NCBI RefSeq assembly: GCF_004104055.1
Contig: NZ_QOVJ01000004.1
Coordinates: 62,001-126,000 of the forward strand
DNA from: Leeuwenhoekiella aestuarii
GTDB lineage: Bacteria > Bacteroidota > Bacteroidia > Flavobacteriales > Flavobacteriaceae
Direction of reading: 5' to 3'
Length of the DNA: 64,000 nt
In this document: positions 56,678 to 64,000 of the stretch, piece after piece
Layout: each line of letters opens with the position of its first letter
Numbering within the stretch: position 1 is the first letter of the stretch
Made by a program: the position numbers and the translations under genes
Notes under the pieces: model-generated
Database searches by the model: none
What the model saw: only the letters and a program-made list of their open reading frames with translations
What the model was told of the DNA's origin: nothing

Positions 56678-58054
56678 ATGGACTCCCAAAAAACACAATA
56701 CCCCAATCGCTTTATACAGTGGCTAAAAACCTCTATCACCGCTCGCATGTTTATGGTGGGTTTTCTCACCTTAATCCTGCTTATTCCGTTATTTTTTGTT
56801 CAAGATCTCATTCAGGAACGGGCTCAGCGTCAAGAAGAGGTGGTAGCTGAAATTAATGAAAAATGGGGAGAAGAAGTTCTGATCTATGGTCCTGTTTTAA
56901 AAATACCATATACTATTTCTGTAAAACAGGTAATTCAAAATAAAGAGACTAAAGCAGTTGAACCGCAATTTATAGAAGAGGAAAAACTGGCCTATTTTTT
57001 CCCGGAAGAATTAAACCTTAAAACTCATGTAAATGCCGAAATAAAGAACAGAAGTATCTACAAAACCAGTGTTTATAATTCTGAAACACACTTTGAAGGT
57101 TCTTTTGCTGTTCCTGATTTTTCTGATGCTCCTGCAGAACCCAATCAGATTTTATGGGAAAAAGCACGCGTAATCTTTCAAACTTCTAATCTCAAAGGAG
57201 TCAATGAGCAAGTGGTCATAAAATTAAATGGCAATTCTTATCCGTTCTCTTCAAAGTACGAAAAACGAAACCCTACCGATCTTTCTCATCTAAAACTTTT
57301 TACAATGGAAACGACTTCTGTAAAACCGGAAAATCTTCCACAAGAAAACACCATTAATTTTGAGATGGATTTACACATAAACGGAAGCGAACAATTACGT
57401 TTTATTCCTACGGGAAAAAAAACGGAAGCACAGGTCACTTCAGACTGGGAAACCAATAATTTCACCGGTAATTATCTACCGTATAATGAAGATAAACTTG
57501 ATGGTAAAGGCTTTGATGCAAAATGGAAAGTATTGGATATTAACAGACCTTTTCCGCAAGAGTTTTTTCAAGGTTTACCTAATCTTACGGAGTTTGCTTT
57601 TGGTGTAAATTTTAAAATTCCGGTAGATGAATATCAAAAAAGCGAGCGAACAGCTAAGTATGGTTTTTTGGTTATTGGTCTTACGTTTTTGATCTTTTTT
57701 CTAATTCAATCACTCAGTAAAATCCATATCCATCCCTTTCAATATTTGATGATCGGGCTTGCGCTAATTATGTTTTATACACTCTTGATTTCAATATCTG
57801 AACACAGCAGCTATTTAAATGCTTATCTCGTTGCAAGTGTTGTCGTAATCCTATTGATATCATTATACGCCCGCAGTATACTCAAGAACATTAAATTCCC
57901 GGCTTTTATAGCTTTTTCACTCACACTGCTGTATAGTTTTATCTATGTGATCATTCAACTTGAAAATTACGCGTTGCTTGTGGGCAGTATTGGCCTTTTT
58001 ATCATTCTGGCTTTGGTGATGTATGTATCTCAAAAGATCGATTGGAATCCCTAA
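56678..58054 (+). CDS. creD: Cell-envelope integrity protein CreD
   Basis: The protein has 458 residues. One membrane segment (about 22-45) is followed by a large periplasmic beta domain (60-320; YGPVLKIPYT, FEGSFAVPDF, FGVNFKIPVDEYQKSERTAKYGFLVIGLTFLIFFL) and five membrane segments at the end. This is the CreD layout. In enterobacteria CreD supports envelope integrity and beta-lactam response. Here it is part of a five-gene unit, with a short wHTH and a COQ4-like gene ahead of it. Confidence 0.88.
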   Translation: MDSQKTQYPNRFIQWLKTSITARMFMVGFLTLILLIPLFFVQDLIQERAQRQEEVVAEINEKWGEEVLIYGPVLKIPYTISVKQVIQNKETKAVEPQFIEEEKLAYFFPEELNLKTHVNAEIKNRSIYKTSVYNSETHFEGSFAVPDFSDAPAEPNQILWEKARVIFQTSNLKGVNEQVVIKLNGNSYPFSSKYEKRNPTDLSHLKLFTMETTSVKPENLPQENTINFEMDLHINGSEQLRFIPTGKKTEAQVTSDWETNNFTGNYLPYNEDKLDGKGFDAKWKVLDINRPFPQEFFQGLPNLTEFAFGVNFKIPVDEYQKSERTAKYGFLVIGLTFLIFFLIQSLSKIHIHPFQYLMIGLALIMFYTLLISISEHSSYLNAYLVASVVVILLISLYARSILKNIKFPAFIAFSLTLLYSFIYVIIQLENYALLVGSIGLFIILALVMYVSQKIDWNP

Positions 58055-58088
58055 ATTCATAATTAAAAACCATGCTTTAGTGAAAACT

Positions 58089-58865
58089 ATGAACAAGTCA
58101 TTTCTTTCTTTTTATACCAAAGTGCATCGCAATTTCTGGCACGCTGGCTTCTATCTATTTTGCAGGTGTACGCTCGCTTTGGGTTTTATAGTTGCCGGTT
58201 GGGTCAAAATCATAGACGAGCGTTTTGCCAGCGGACTTGCTATAAAACATCCTATGGGAGCTTATCTTGAAGCTTTATATCATACGGGATTTTACTATCC
58301 GTTTATTGGTGTTGCTCAGATTACAGCTGCTATATTGTTACTCATTCCACGTACAGCGCTGCTGGGTGCATTGATATATTTCCCCATCATTTTAAACATT
58401 TTTGTGCTGTCGTGGGCCGTGCGTTTTGAAGGTTCACTAGTTACTTCAACACTAATGGTTTTAGCCAACTTATATATTCTACTGTACAATTACGACCGTC
58501 TCAAATTTATTTTGCCTTTCAGTGATAAATCACTCAAATATGATCCTCCACTTACGCTTAGAGAGATAGAAAATGATTTTCCATTTAAGAAAGACGTACC
58601 CTTGCGTTTAAATTTCAATTTAGCCAGTATAAAATCACCACTGGTTTCGAAAAAGTTTCCTTGGGTATTTTTGGGAATGATAATCCTCATTTTTGTGATT
58701 ACAATGTTTGCATCTAACAGACTTTTTGAACTAATGCCCCGCAACAATTATGGCGATTGTGAAAGCCGAACTCCTGAAAAAGCGGGTTTTGATTTTTGCA
58801 ATTGCATACACAATCAAGGGAAAACGCTTGACGAATGTCTGAAAGATTATGAAGAAATTAATTAA
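58089..58865 (+). CDS. DoxX-like membrane protein
   Basis: The ATG at 58089 gives 258 residues. An upstream in-frame start at 58023 would overlap creD. DoxX-like features: GFIVAGWVKIIDERF, PFIGVAQITAAILLLIPRTALLGALIYFPIILN and four early membrane segments. A fifth hydrophobic segment follows near 205-228, then a Cys-containing tail (CESRTPEKAGFDFCNCIHN). The role is unknown; DoxX family members are linked to redox or thiol chemistry. Confidence 0.7.
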   Translation: MNKSFLSFYTKVHRNFWHAGFYLFCRCTLALGFIVAGWVKIIDERFASGLAIKHPMGAYLEALYHTGFYYPFIGVAQITAAILLLIPRTALLGALIYFPIILNIFVLSWAVRFEGSLVTSTLMVLANLYILLYNYDRLKFILPFSDKSLKYDPPLTLREIENDFPFKKDVPLRLNFNLASIKSPLVSKKFPWVFLGMIILIFVITMFASNRLFELMPRNNYGDCESRTPEKAGFDFCNCIHNQGKTLDECLKDYEEIN

Positions 58866-58876
58866 AAATAATAGAT

Positions 58877-59554
58877 ATGAAAAAGTTTATTCTTACTAAA
58901 TATACTACACTCAAGCATCTGTTCATAGCACTTTTAGTCTGCTTCTTATTGCTGGTGTTCAGAGTTAAAACTACACATGATTATTTTGGCTTATTTCTGG
59001 TATGGAATCTCTTTTTGGCATTTATTCCCTTAGGAATTGTATGGTTTATGAAATTCAATAAAGAATTATTTCTCAATCCCATAAAGAAGTTTTTTATGCT
59101 ATTACTGTGGCTGCTCTTTTTACCCAACGCGCCTTATGTTCTAACCGATTTGATTCATCTATCATACAGCCCGTCTCAGTGGTTTGTTTACGATGCAGTT
59201 GTTATTCTTACGTTTGCAGGAGTCAGCTTGTACTTTGGTTATCAATCCATTTTAGAATTAAGAAGATTGCTCAAAAATACGATCAATAAAAAACTCCTGA
59301 ATATAGCCACGATTTCCGTTTTTATACTTTGCGGTTTTGGTATTTATTTGGGCAGAGTAGTCCGATTCAACTCCTGGGATTTAGTTACCAATCCATTTGA
59401 GTTATTCACTACTATTCTTCAAGTTCTTACCAACCCTGTAGAGTATAAATTTGTATGGCTCTTTACTCTGGCTTTTGGAACACTTTTAAATGCCGGTTTT
59501 TATATTTTTCAACTTGGGCACAAATCAATAAGCAATTATGATTCCACGCAGTAA
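58877..59554 (+). CDS. DUF1361 membrane protein
   Basis: The protein has 225 residues with six membrane segments and the diagnostic LPNAPYVLTDLIHL motif. The function is unknown. It begins 11 bases after the DoxX-like gene and overlaps the next by 17 bases. Confidence 0.82.
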   Translation: MKKFILTKYTTLKHLFIALLVCFLLLVFRVKTTHDYFGLFLVWNLFLAFIPLGIVWFMKFNKELFLNPIKKFFMLLLWLLFLPNAPYVLTDLIHLSYSPSQWFVYDAVVILTFAGVSLYFGYQSILELRRLLKNTINKKLLNIATISVFILCGFGIYLGRVVRFNSWDLVTNPFELFTTILQVLTNPVEYKFVWLFTLAFGTLLNAGFYIFQLGHKSISNYDSTQ

Positions 59555-59918
59555 GCGTTCAAATTATAGCATCGGTTTTGTTATACTTCTCAGTATTGAA
59601 ATAGCTATCGCAACCTATTTAAAAACCGGGTTTATACGAGCTAATTTGGGAGATTTTCTCGTAGTTATTTTATTGTATTGCTTGTTGATGGGTTGTAGCT
59701 CTATTTCCGTGAAAACCGGATTATTAGTGACGCTTGTGATTTCTTTTATAATAGAATTTTTACAGCTGGTAAACCTTCCGCAATACCAACACGCGGCTAC
59801 GTTAGTTTTTGGCAGTCATTTTTCCTGGCTTGATCTCCTGATGTATGTTTTTGGTATTGGATTTATTTTGTGGGTAGAAATAGTCTCACCCCCTCTCCAC
59901 CCTAAGAAAGGGGTGTAA
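59538..59918 (+). CDS. DUF2809 membrane protein
   Basis: The protein has 126 residues with about four membrane segments and the family pattern FIRANLGDFLVVILLYC followed by a Phe-rich second half. The function is unknown. It overlaps the upstream DUF1361 gene by 17 bases, the last gene of this operon. Confidence 0.78.
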   Translation: MIPRSKRSNYSIGFVILLSIEIAIATYLKTGFIRANLGDFLVVILLYCLLMGCSSISVKTGLLVTLVISFIIEFLQLVNLPQYQHAATLVFGSHFSWLDLLMYVFGIGFILWVEIVSPPLHPKKGV

Positions 59919-59954
59919 GGTAATCGCACATTTAGGTTGTATTTCTAATAAAGC

Positions 59955-61169
59955 CTATTCCTTTCCATCTACATAATCCTGCAAATAACTAAAACGTGGT
60001 GTCAGTTTTCCATCTTTTGTCATACGGGCACGCTGTAAGATTCCATCTTTATCTTCGTTAAAAAAAGCCGGCAATACATTGTCTATAAACATTTCACCAA
60101 AACCTTCACTGGCGTCTTTGGGCAACTCACACGGCAAGTTATCTACCGCCATAACGGTGATCGCTCCGGGAGCATCAAAAGCGACTTCCTCTTCAGTTTG
60201 AGCATCATAACCATAAAAAGGTTCAGCTATCGTAGAAGCCCGCAAGGTAGAAGCCACAGGTCCATCAATATCACAAGAGATATCTGCAATAACTTCAATT
60301 TTAAAATCAGGACTTTTGGCCTGCTCCCTAGTAAATAAATACGGTGCGCCATCACCATAAAAATGTCCGGCTATAAACAGCTGTGTCACTTTCGCAAAAC
60401 GTAAAAAATCAGTTTCATACGCAGAAGGATCTTTTATAAATTGTGACAAACTTCCTTTTTCTCCATCTGTTCGTTTTGCATAATCCAGCACACCTATTTT
60501 ACAGTATACCCGCATATCAAAAGACTTATTGAGGTAGTCTGAAATACTCACTTTCTTAATACCTATTGCTTCTAGAATTTCCTGAGCACCACCAGCAACC
60601 TTCCCGCTTCCGGAGAGGCAGATCTTAATAGCCGGTAATTCGATCTTTTTCAATTGAGTGATAAGAGCACTCACATCGGTCAATGTATGAGCGGGTGGCA
60701 AATCAAAAGAGTTGTGTTTTTTTCCGTAAGCTCTAAACCCGTTATAAGCTCCTACCAAACCGGCATAACGCCCAAAACCTATAAGTCTCAACCCACTTTT
60801 ACGTGTGATCACCTCATGGTCATAGAGTTCGATATTTTTATCTAAAACCGCACGCAATAAATCCCGATTGTACGGCTGCTTTTTAATCGTATGGCTAAAA
60901 AAGAAATATTTCTTATTTGGGATTAATGCATCTATAGGCACTTCTTTAACACCCAGCAAAACATCTGCATCAGAAACATCATCTTTTACTTCAAACTCTG
61001 CTTTCTCATAGGCTACATCAGGAAATACGCGTATAGTTGAACGCTCCACTAAAAATGTAGCTCTAGGAAATAATTCTTGCGCACGAGACATCGCTATGGG
61101 TGATAATACCGAGCGGCGATCTGGTGGTGATTTACGTTCTTTTAAGAGTGCAAAGTTTAATACTGCCAT
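59955..61169 (-). CDS. Saccharopine-dehydrogenase-like NAD(P)-dependent oxidoreductase
   Basis: The protein has 404 residues. Residues 1-140 are an alanine dehydrogenase/transhydrogenase-type N-terminal domain (LKERKSPPDRRSVLSP, LLGVKEVP, FFFSHTIKKQPYN). Residues about 195-330 form the Rossmann domain with GSGKVAGGA. The layout matches the lysine-forming saccharopine dehydrogenase branch (LYS1-type). The substrate is uncertain. It is transcribed opposite to the preceding operon. Confidence 0.75.
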   Translation of the reverse strand: MAVLNFALLKERKSPPDRRSVLSPIAMSRAQELFPRATFLVERSTIRVFPDVAYEKAEFEVKDDVSDADVLLGVKEVPIDALIPNKKYFFFSHTIKKQPYNRDLLRAVLDKNIELYDHEVITRKSGLRLIGFGRYAGLVGAYNGFRAYGKKHNSFDLPPAHTLTDVSALITQLKKIELPAIKICLSGSGKVAGGAQEILEAIGIKKVSISDYLNKSFDMRVYCKIGVLDYAKRTDGEKGSLSQFIKDPSAYETDFLRFAKVTQLFIAGHFYGDGAPYLFTREQAKSPDFKIEVIADISCDIDGPVASTLRASTIAEPFYGYDAQTEEEVAFDAPGAITVMAVDNLPCELPKDASEGFGEMFIDNVLPAFFNEDKDGILQRARMTKDGKLTPRFSYLQDYVDGKE

Positions 61170-61318
61170 AAAAATGCTTTTTGAGAAAATTACAAATTTA
61201 TAGAGATACGGGCACAGTCTTTTTAAGCCAACTTTAATAACGTATTGGCAAATGTTTAATAATCCATTGGGTAGCCTTGCTACTATTATCTACTATATTA
61301 TTTGAAACAAAAAATTAT

Positions 61319-62146
61319 ATGAAAAATATATTTGGACTGGGTATAACCCTAGCACTATTAACTACATCTTGCGGAGCACAACAATCTAAAATTAAAGGAG
61401 ATCGCGACGTGATTTCGGTAAATGGAACTTTACAAACCGGTATTAATACCATTGAAGTTGATAATGATATTGAAGTTGAACTTGTTCAAGCTAAAAGCAA
61501 TGACTATATATTAACTACAGACCGTAATCTTATAAGTGTTGTAGATTTTAAAGTCAAGGATAGTGTTTTGCATATCAATACCAATATGAAAATCACCCGT
61601 TCTAAAAAATTGGAGGTTTATCTGAAATTGCAAAATCCCCAACATATAGTTCTTAAAGGTGATAGCGACCTCAAGACTCCTGGGCAAATTGAAGTGCCTT
61701 ATTTTACAGCTACTGCCATGAGTGATTCTCAAATTGATTTGAATATCACCAGTAAAAAAACGAGAATAAATCTTTCAGAAAAGGCAGGAGGCGAAGTCAA
61801 CACTAAGACTCGAGAACTTGAAATCAAAATGAGCGGGCGTACTGATCTGGACGGAAAGTTCACCGCAACCGAAACCTTCTTAACAATGTCTGATAATTCA
61901 GAATTCAACCCAAGAGGAAAATCTGAAACCTTAAATCTAACACTTACCGGGAAGGCTGATTATAAAGGTGATGATTTTGATATCAAAGAAGCGATGCTAA
62001 CTTTAAGCGATCGTAGTAGCTCAGGTATAAGTGCATCAGATAAATTGATGGTTTCTGCACAAGATAATGCTATCGTTAATGTTTATGGCAAACCCGAAAT
62101 CAATGTAAAAGCCTTAAACGATGATGCACAGATTAATAAGAGATAA
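61319..62146 (+). CDS. Putative auto-transporter adhesin, head GIN domain (DUF2807) lipoprotein
   Basis: The ATG at 61319 gives a lipobox (LTTSC, Cys near 18). The frame is open earlier but adds an odd leader. Residues about 45-270 are beta-rich with short alternating repeats (IEVDNDIEVELVQAKSNDYILTTD, LSDRSSSGISASDKLMVSA), as in GIN-domain (DUF2807) proteins. The function in Bacteroidota is unknown; envelope or polysaccharide contact is likely. It is the last gene before tmRNA. Confidence 0.75.
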   Translation: MKNIFGLGITLALLTTSCGAQQSKIKGDRDVISVNGTLQTGINTIEVDNDIEVELVQAKSNDYILTTDRNLISVVDFKVKDSVLHINTNMKITRSKKLEVYLKLQNPQHIVLKGDSDLKTPGQIEVPYFTATAMSDSQIDLNITSKKTRINLSEKAGGEVNTKTRELEIKMSGRTDLDGKFTATETFLTMSDNSEFNPRGKSETLNLTLTGKADYKGDDFDIKEAMLTLSDRSSSGISASDKLMVSAQDNAIVNVYGKPEINVKALNDDAQINKR

Positions 62147-62204
62147 GCTTTATAAAATCTTTAAAGTGTGAAGATACTTAGGTTTTTATCCTGTTAAAAA
62201 TTAG

Positions 62205-62212
62205 TATCTTTG
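62205..62212 (+). promoter_or_regulatory. ssrA promoter -7 box
   Basis: TATCTTTG fits the Bacteroidota TAnnTTTG element. A TTT at -33 (62183-62185) is a poor TTG. The mature RNA start lies about 45 bases on, so a 5' leader must be trimmed. Confidence 0.6.
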
Positions 62213-62256
62213 CACACCTTTTTCGGTTCTATTTTTAGAATTGAAAAAATGGACTT

Positions 62257-62655
62257 GGGGTCGATTTGGTTTTGACAGCGGGTCTAATTGAATAGTAAGC
62301 ACGTCGAGCGCTGGGACACAAGCTCGTAAATCTCATGTTTCACACTTTTTAAACGGCGAGAATAACTACGCCATGGCTGCATAACCCGAATTATAGTAAG
62401 GTTATCTTAATCTCATACAAGGTATGAGACCATGATACCTCTGAAAAGCCTTGGTTTGCGGCGTTTCGCTTAGAGGTACCGAAAAAGTAAACATAGCTAT
62501 TACAGGGTCTTGATGTGATAGTGAAATCTAATCGAGAATAAGGTACCAGTTGGTAGTTGCCGACCGGCTGTTGCACGAAAACCAATTGGCAAATAAACGT
62601 GTAGAAAGCTATTGAGTTGCCTGTTTGCACGGCGGTTCGAACCCGCCCGACTCCA
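62257..62655 (+). ncRNA. ssrA: Transfer-messenger RNA (tmRNA)
   Basis: The 5' end GGGGTCG pairs with CGACTCC at the 3' end (one G-T pair), followed by discriminator A; CCA is not encoded. The 5' D-like region reads ATTTGGTTTTGACAGCGGG and the T arm CGGTTCGAACCCG. The tag reading frame lies at 62355-62384 and pseudoknot-forming sequence fills the middle. tmRNA with SmpB rescues stalled ribosomes and adds a degradation tag. A strong terminator follows. Confidence 0.95.
62355..62384 (+). other. tmRNA tag reading frame
   Basis: The codons GGC GAG AAT AAC TAC GCC ATG GCT GCA TAA encode GENNYAMAA. The common Bacteroidota tag is GENNYALAA, so the Leu before AA is Met here. Confidence 0.85.
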
Positions 62656-62678
62656 CTTTTTGAGTCTCAAACTCATTT

Positions 62679-62714
62679 AAAAACCCTGTAAATTAATGAT
62701 TTACAGGGTTTTTC
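62679..62714 (+). terminator. ssrA terminator
   Basis: AAAACCCTGTAAAT pairs with ATTTACAGGGTTTT around TAATG, followed by a T run. Confidence 0.9.
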
Positions 62715-62942
62715 ATTTTATTTGACATCATTTAATATCGATTAAATGCATAAAAATCGGGACCCATTAGGCAGGTACCGCCATTATTGAGCTTAGGGGG
62801 TCTCGCCAAGCTTATAACATCCTCTTTTTTAGTTTTTTACAAAAGTTAAAATTTTTTGACCCTAAAAAATCATTTACTAATTTGACTTCAAGGTTCATAT
62901 CCTACCTGCCACGAAGGTTCGGGAGTTACATAAATAGAAGTC
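62715..62942 (+). other. Gene-free spacer between ssrA and integrase
   Basis: No gene is seen. The stretch holds T-rich and A-rich runs and a GC-richer patch (GGGACCC...AGGGGGTCTC near 62760-62815). It is where an attachment site of an ssrA-targeting element would be expected; the exact core cannot be defined without the other end. Confidence 0.4.
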
Positions 62943-64000
62943 ATGAAAAATAACTATTACGCACTATTTCATCTTATAAAAAGGAAAATTAATAAAAGAG
63001 GTTTAGCACCTATTTACCTTAGATTGACTGTTGATGGAAAACGAAAAGAACACAGTATTTCTAGAAGAGTCGATCCTAGGAAATGGAATTCACGTCAGGA
63101 AAAAGCTTTAGGTAATAGCCGTGAAGCAGTGGAAATAAATACGCACATTAGTAACTTGAGGCATAAGCTCAATCAAATTCATCAAAATTACATTGAAAAT
63201 GATAAATACATTAGCGCCAATTCATTGATCAAAGAATTAAGAGGTGAAAATGATATTGTCAAAATGACTCTTGAAATTTTTAAAGAACATAACGAAAACC
63301 TAGATCAATTAATCGGTAAAGATATTTCGGCTGCATCAGCCCAAAGATATTGGACGTGTCACAATCACATTAAGCAATTCATTAAAGAGTATTATAAAGA
63401 AGATGACTATCGACTAAAGGATATCGATTATACCTTTATTACCAAGTTTGAACATTTTCTCAAAACTAAACGTAACTGCAACCACAATTCTGCATTGAAA
63501 TACGTCAATAACTTCAAAAAAATCATCCGTATTGCATTAGCAAATAAATGGATGGATCATGACCCTCTTATTAATTATAAAGTAAAATTTGAACCTGTCG
63601 AACGAGAGTTTCTGAGCCAAGAGGAAGTTGACGCACTCTGGAGCAAAGACCTTCATTTTGATAGGTTGAAATTAGTACGGGATATGTTTGTGTTTTCTTG
63701 CTATACCGGTTTAGCTTATTCTGATGTTGAGAAGCTTTCTAAGTCTGATATCACTTTGGGAATAGACGGTGACAGATGGATTCGAATTAATCGAACTAAA
63801 ACAGGTGCAAAAAGCAGTATTCCACTCCTTCCCGTAGCTGAACAGATTCTTGAGCGTTACGAAAATCATCCTGAAGTAGAAAATTCTGAGCGTGTGATTC
63901 CTGTTTTTAGTAATCAAAAGTCTAATGCTTTTTTGAAAGAAATAGCAATTATGTGTGGTATAACTAAACCACTAACAACACACTTAGCCCGACATACCTT
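62943..64000 (+). CDS. Tyrosine recombinase/integrase, 3'-truncated by the window edge
   Basis: The ATG at 62943 opens a frame that is not stopped before the edge (352 codons visible). Residues about 5-95 are an arm-DNA-binding domain (YYALFHLIKRKINKRGLAPIYLRLTVDGKRKEHSISRRVDPRKW), about 105-210 a SAM-like core-binding domain, then the catalytic domain from about 225: CYTGLAYSDVEKL, RTKTGAKSSIPLLP (Lys) and HLARHTF (HxxR). The first catalytic Arg is Ala in TGLAYSD. The C-terminal Tyr is outside the window. Its position 3' of ssrA suggests the start of an integrated element. Confidence 0.92.
   Translation, partial: MKNNYYALFHLIKRKINKRGLAPIYLRLTVDGKRKEHSISRRVDPRKWNSRQEKALGNSREAVEINTHISNLRHKLNQIHQNYIENDKYISANSLIKELRGENDIVKMTLEIFKEHNENLDQLIGKDISAASAQRYWTCHNHIKQFIKEYYKEDDYRLKDIDYTFITKFEHFLKTKRNCNHNSALKYVNNFKKIIRIALANKWMDHDPLINYKVKFEPVEREFLSQEEVDALWSKDLHFDRLKLVRDMFVFSCYTGLAYSDVEKLSKSDITLGIDGDRWIRINRTKTGAKSSIPLLPVAEQILERYENHPEVENSERVIPVFSNQKSNAFLKEIAIMCGITKPLTTHLARHT

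Overview
The window comes from a member of the Bacteroidota, almost certainly a marine-type Flavobacteriaceae. The pointers are a type IX secretion (type B, CHU_C-like) C-terminal domain, a SusC/SusD pair with FecI/FecR-type control, a bacillithiol gene (bshB1), TAnnTTTG promoter boxes, exported proteins that keep Gln at +1 after signal cleavage, and a tmRNA whose tag ends in AA without an encoded CCA. No genus is claimed. Most of the window is ordinary chromosomal backbone at high coding density, with two accessory spots.

Layout. 1-9.0 kb: a glutaminyl cyclase (cut by the left edge), a beta-helix lipoprotein, a lectin-domain T9SS protein, a GGCT-like protein, an exported protein of unknown function, a HAD phosphatase and an M28 peptidase. 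9.0-10.2 kb: a GNAT gene with one in-frame stop, followed by a DUF1697 gene. 10.2-13.5 kb: an accessory island of palindromic repeats, a two-gene AT-rich cassette bounded by 9-bp inverted repeats, a non-coding repeat block and tRNA-His. 13.6-21.1 kb: a trans-sulfuration enzyme plus BshB1, then small-molecule enzymes and lipoproteins. 21.2-26.9 kb: a beta-barrel, a 1,000-residue TPR protein and FtsE. 26.9-35.9 kb: a surface polysaccharide cluster with glycosyltransferases, a flippase, an acyltransferase and enzymes for a 3-amino-3,6-dideoxyhexose. 35.9-43.2 kb: an ECF sigma factor, a FecR anti-sigma factor, SusC and SusD. 43.3-49.9 kb: BipA/TypA, KdsA, a TlpA-like protein and a hydrolase. 51.4-55.1 kb: a porin, BCCT transporter and universal stress protein operon. 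55.2-59.9 kb: a membrane and regulator cluster with a COQ4-like protein and CreD. 60-62.1 kb: a saccharopine-dehydrogenase-like enzyme and a GIN-domain lipoprotein. 62.2-64 kb: tmRNA followed by a tyrosine recombinase that runs off the right edge, probably the start of an integrated element.

How the genes work together. The trans-sulfuration enzyme next to BshB1 suggests cysteine supply for bacillithiol. The sugar cluster encodes assembly and export of a surface glycan; KdsA supplies the Kdo precursor. The sigma/FecR/SusC (with STN domain)/SusD set is a self-contained nutrient-uptake switch without a local hydrolase. The porin, BCCT and Usp genes look like an osmolyte uptake and stress unit spanning both membranes.

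The best candidate for an undescribed system is the cassette at 10.8-12.5 kb. Its two proteins together carry three copies of what looks like the same winged-helix-like module, one fused to a DUF4145-like helical domain. No function can be assigned from sequence alone; a role in mobile-element conflict or regulation is inference.
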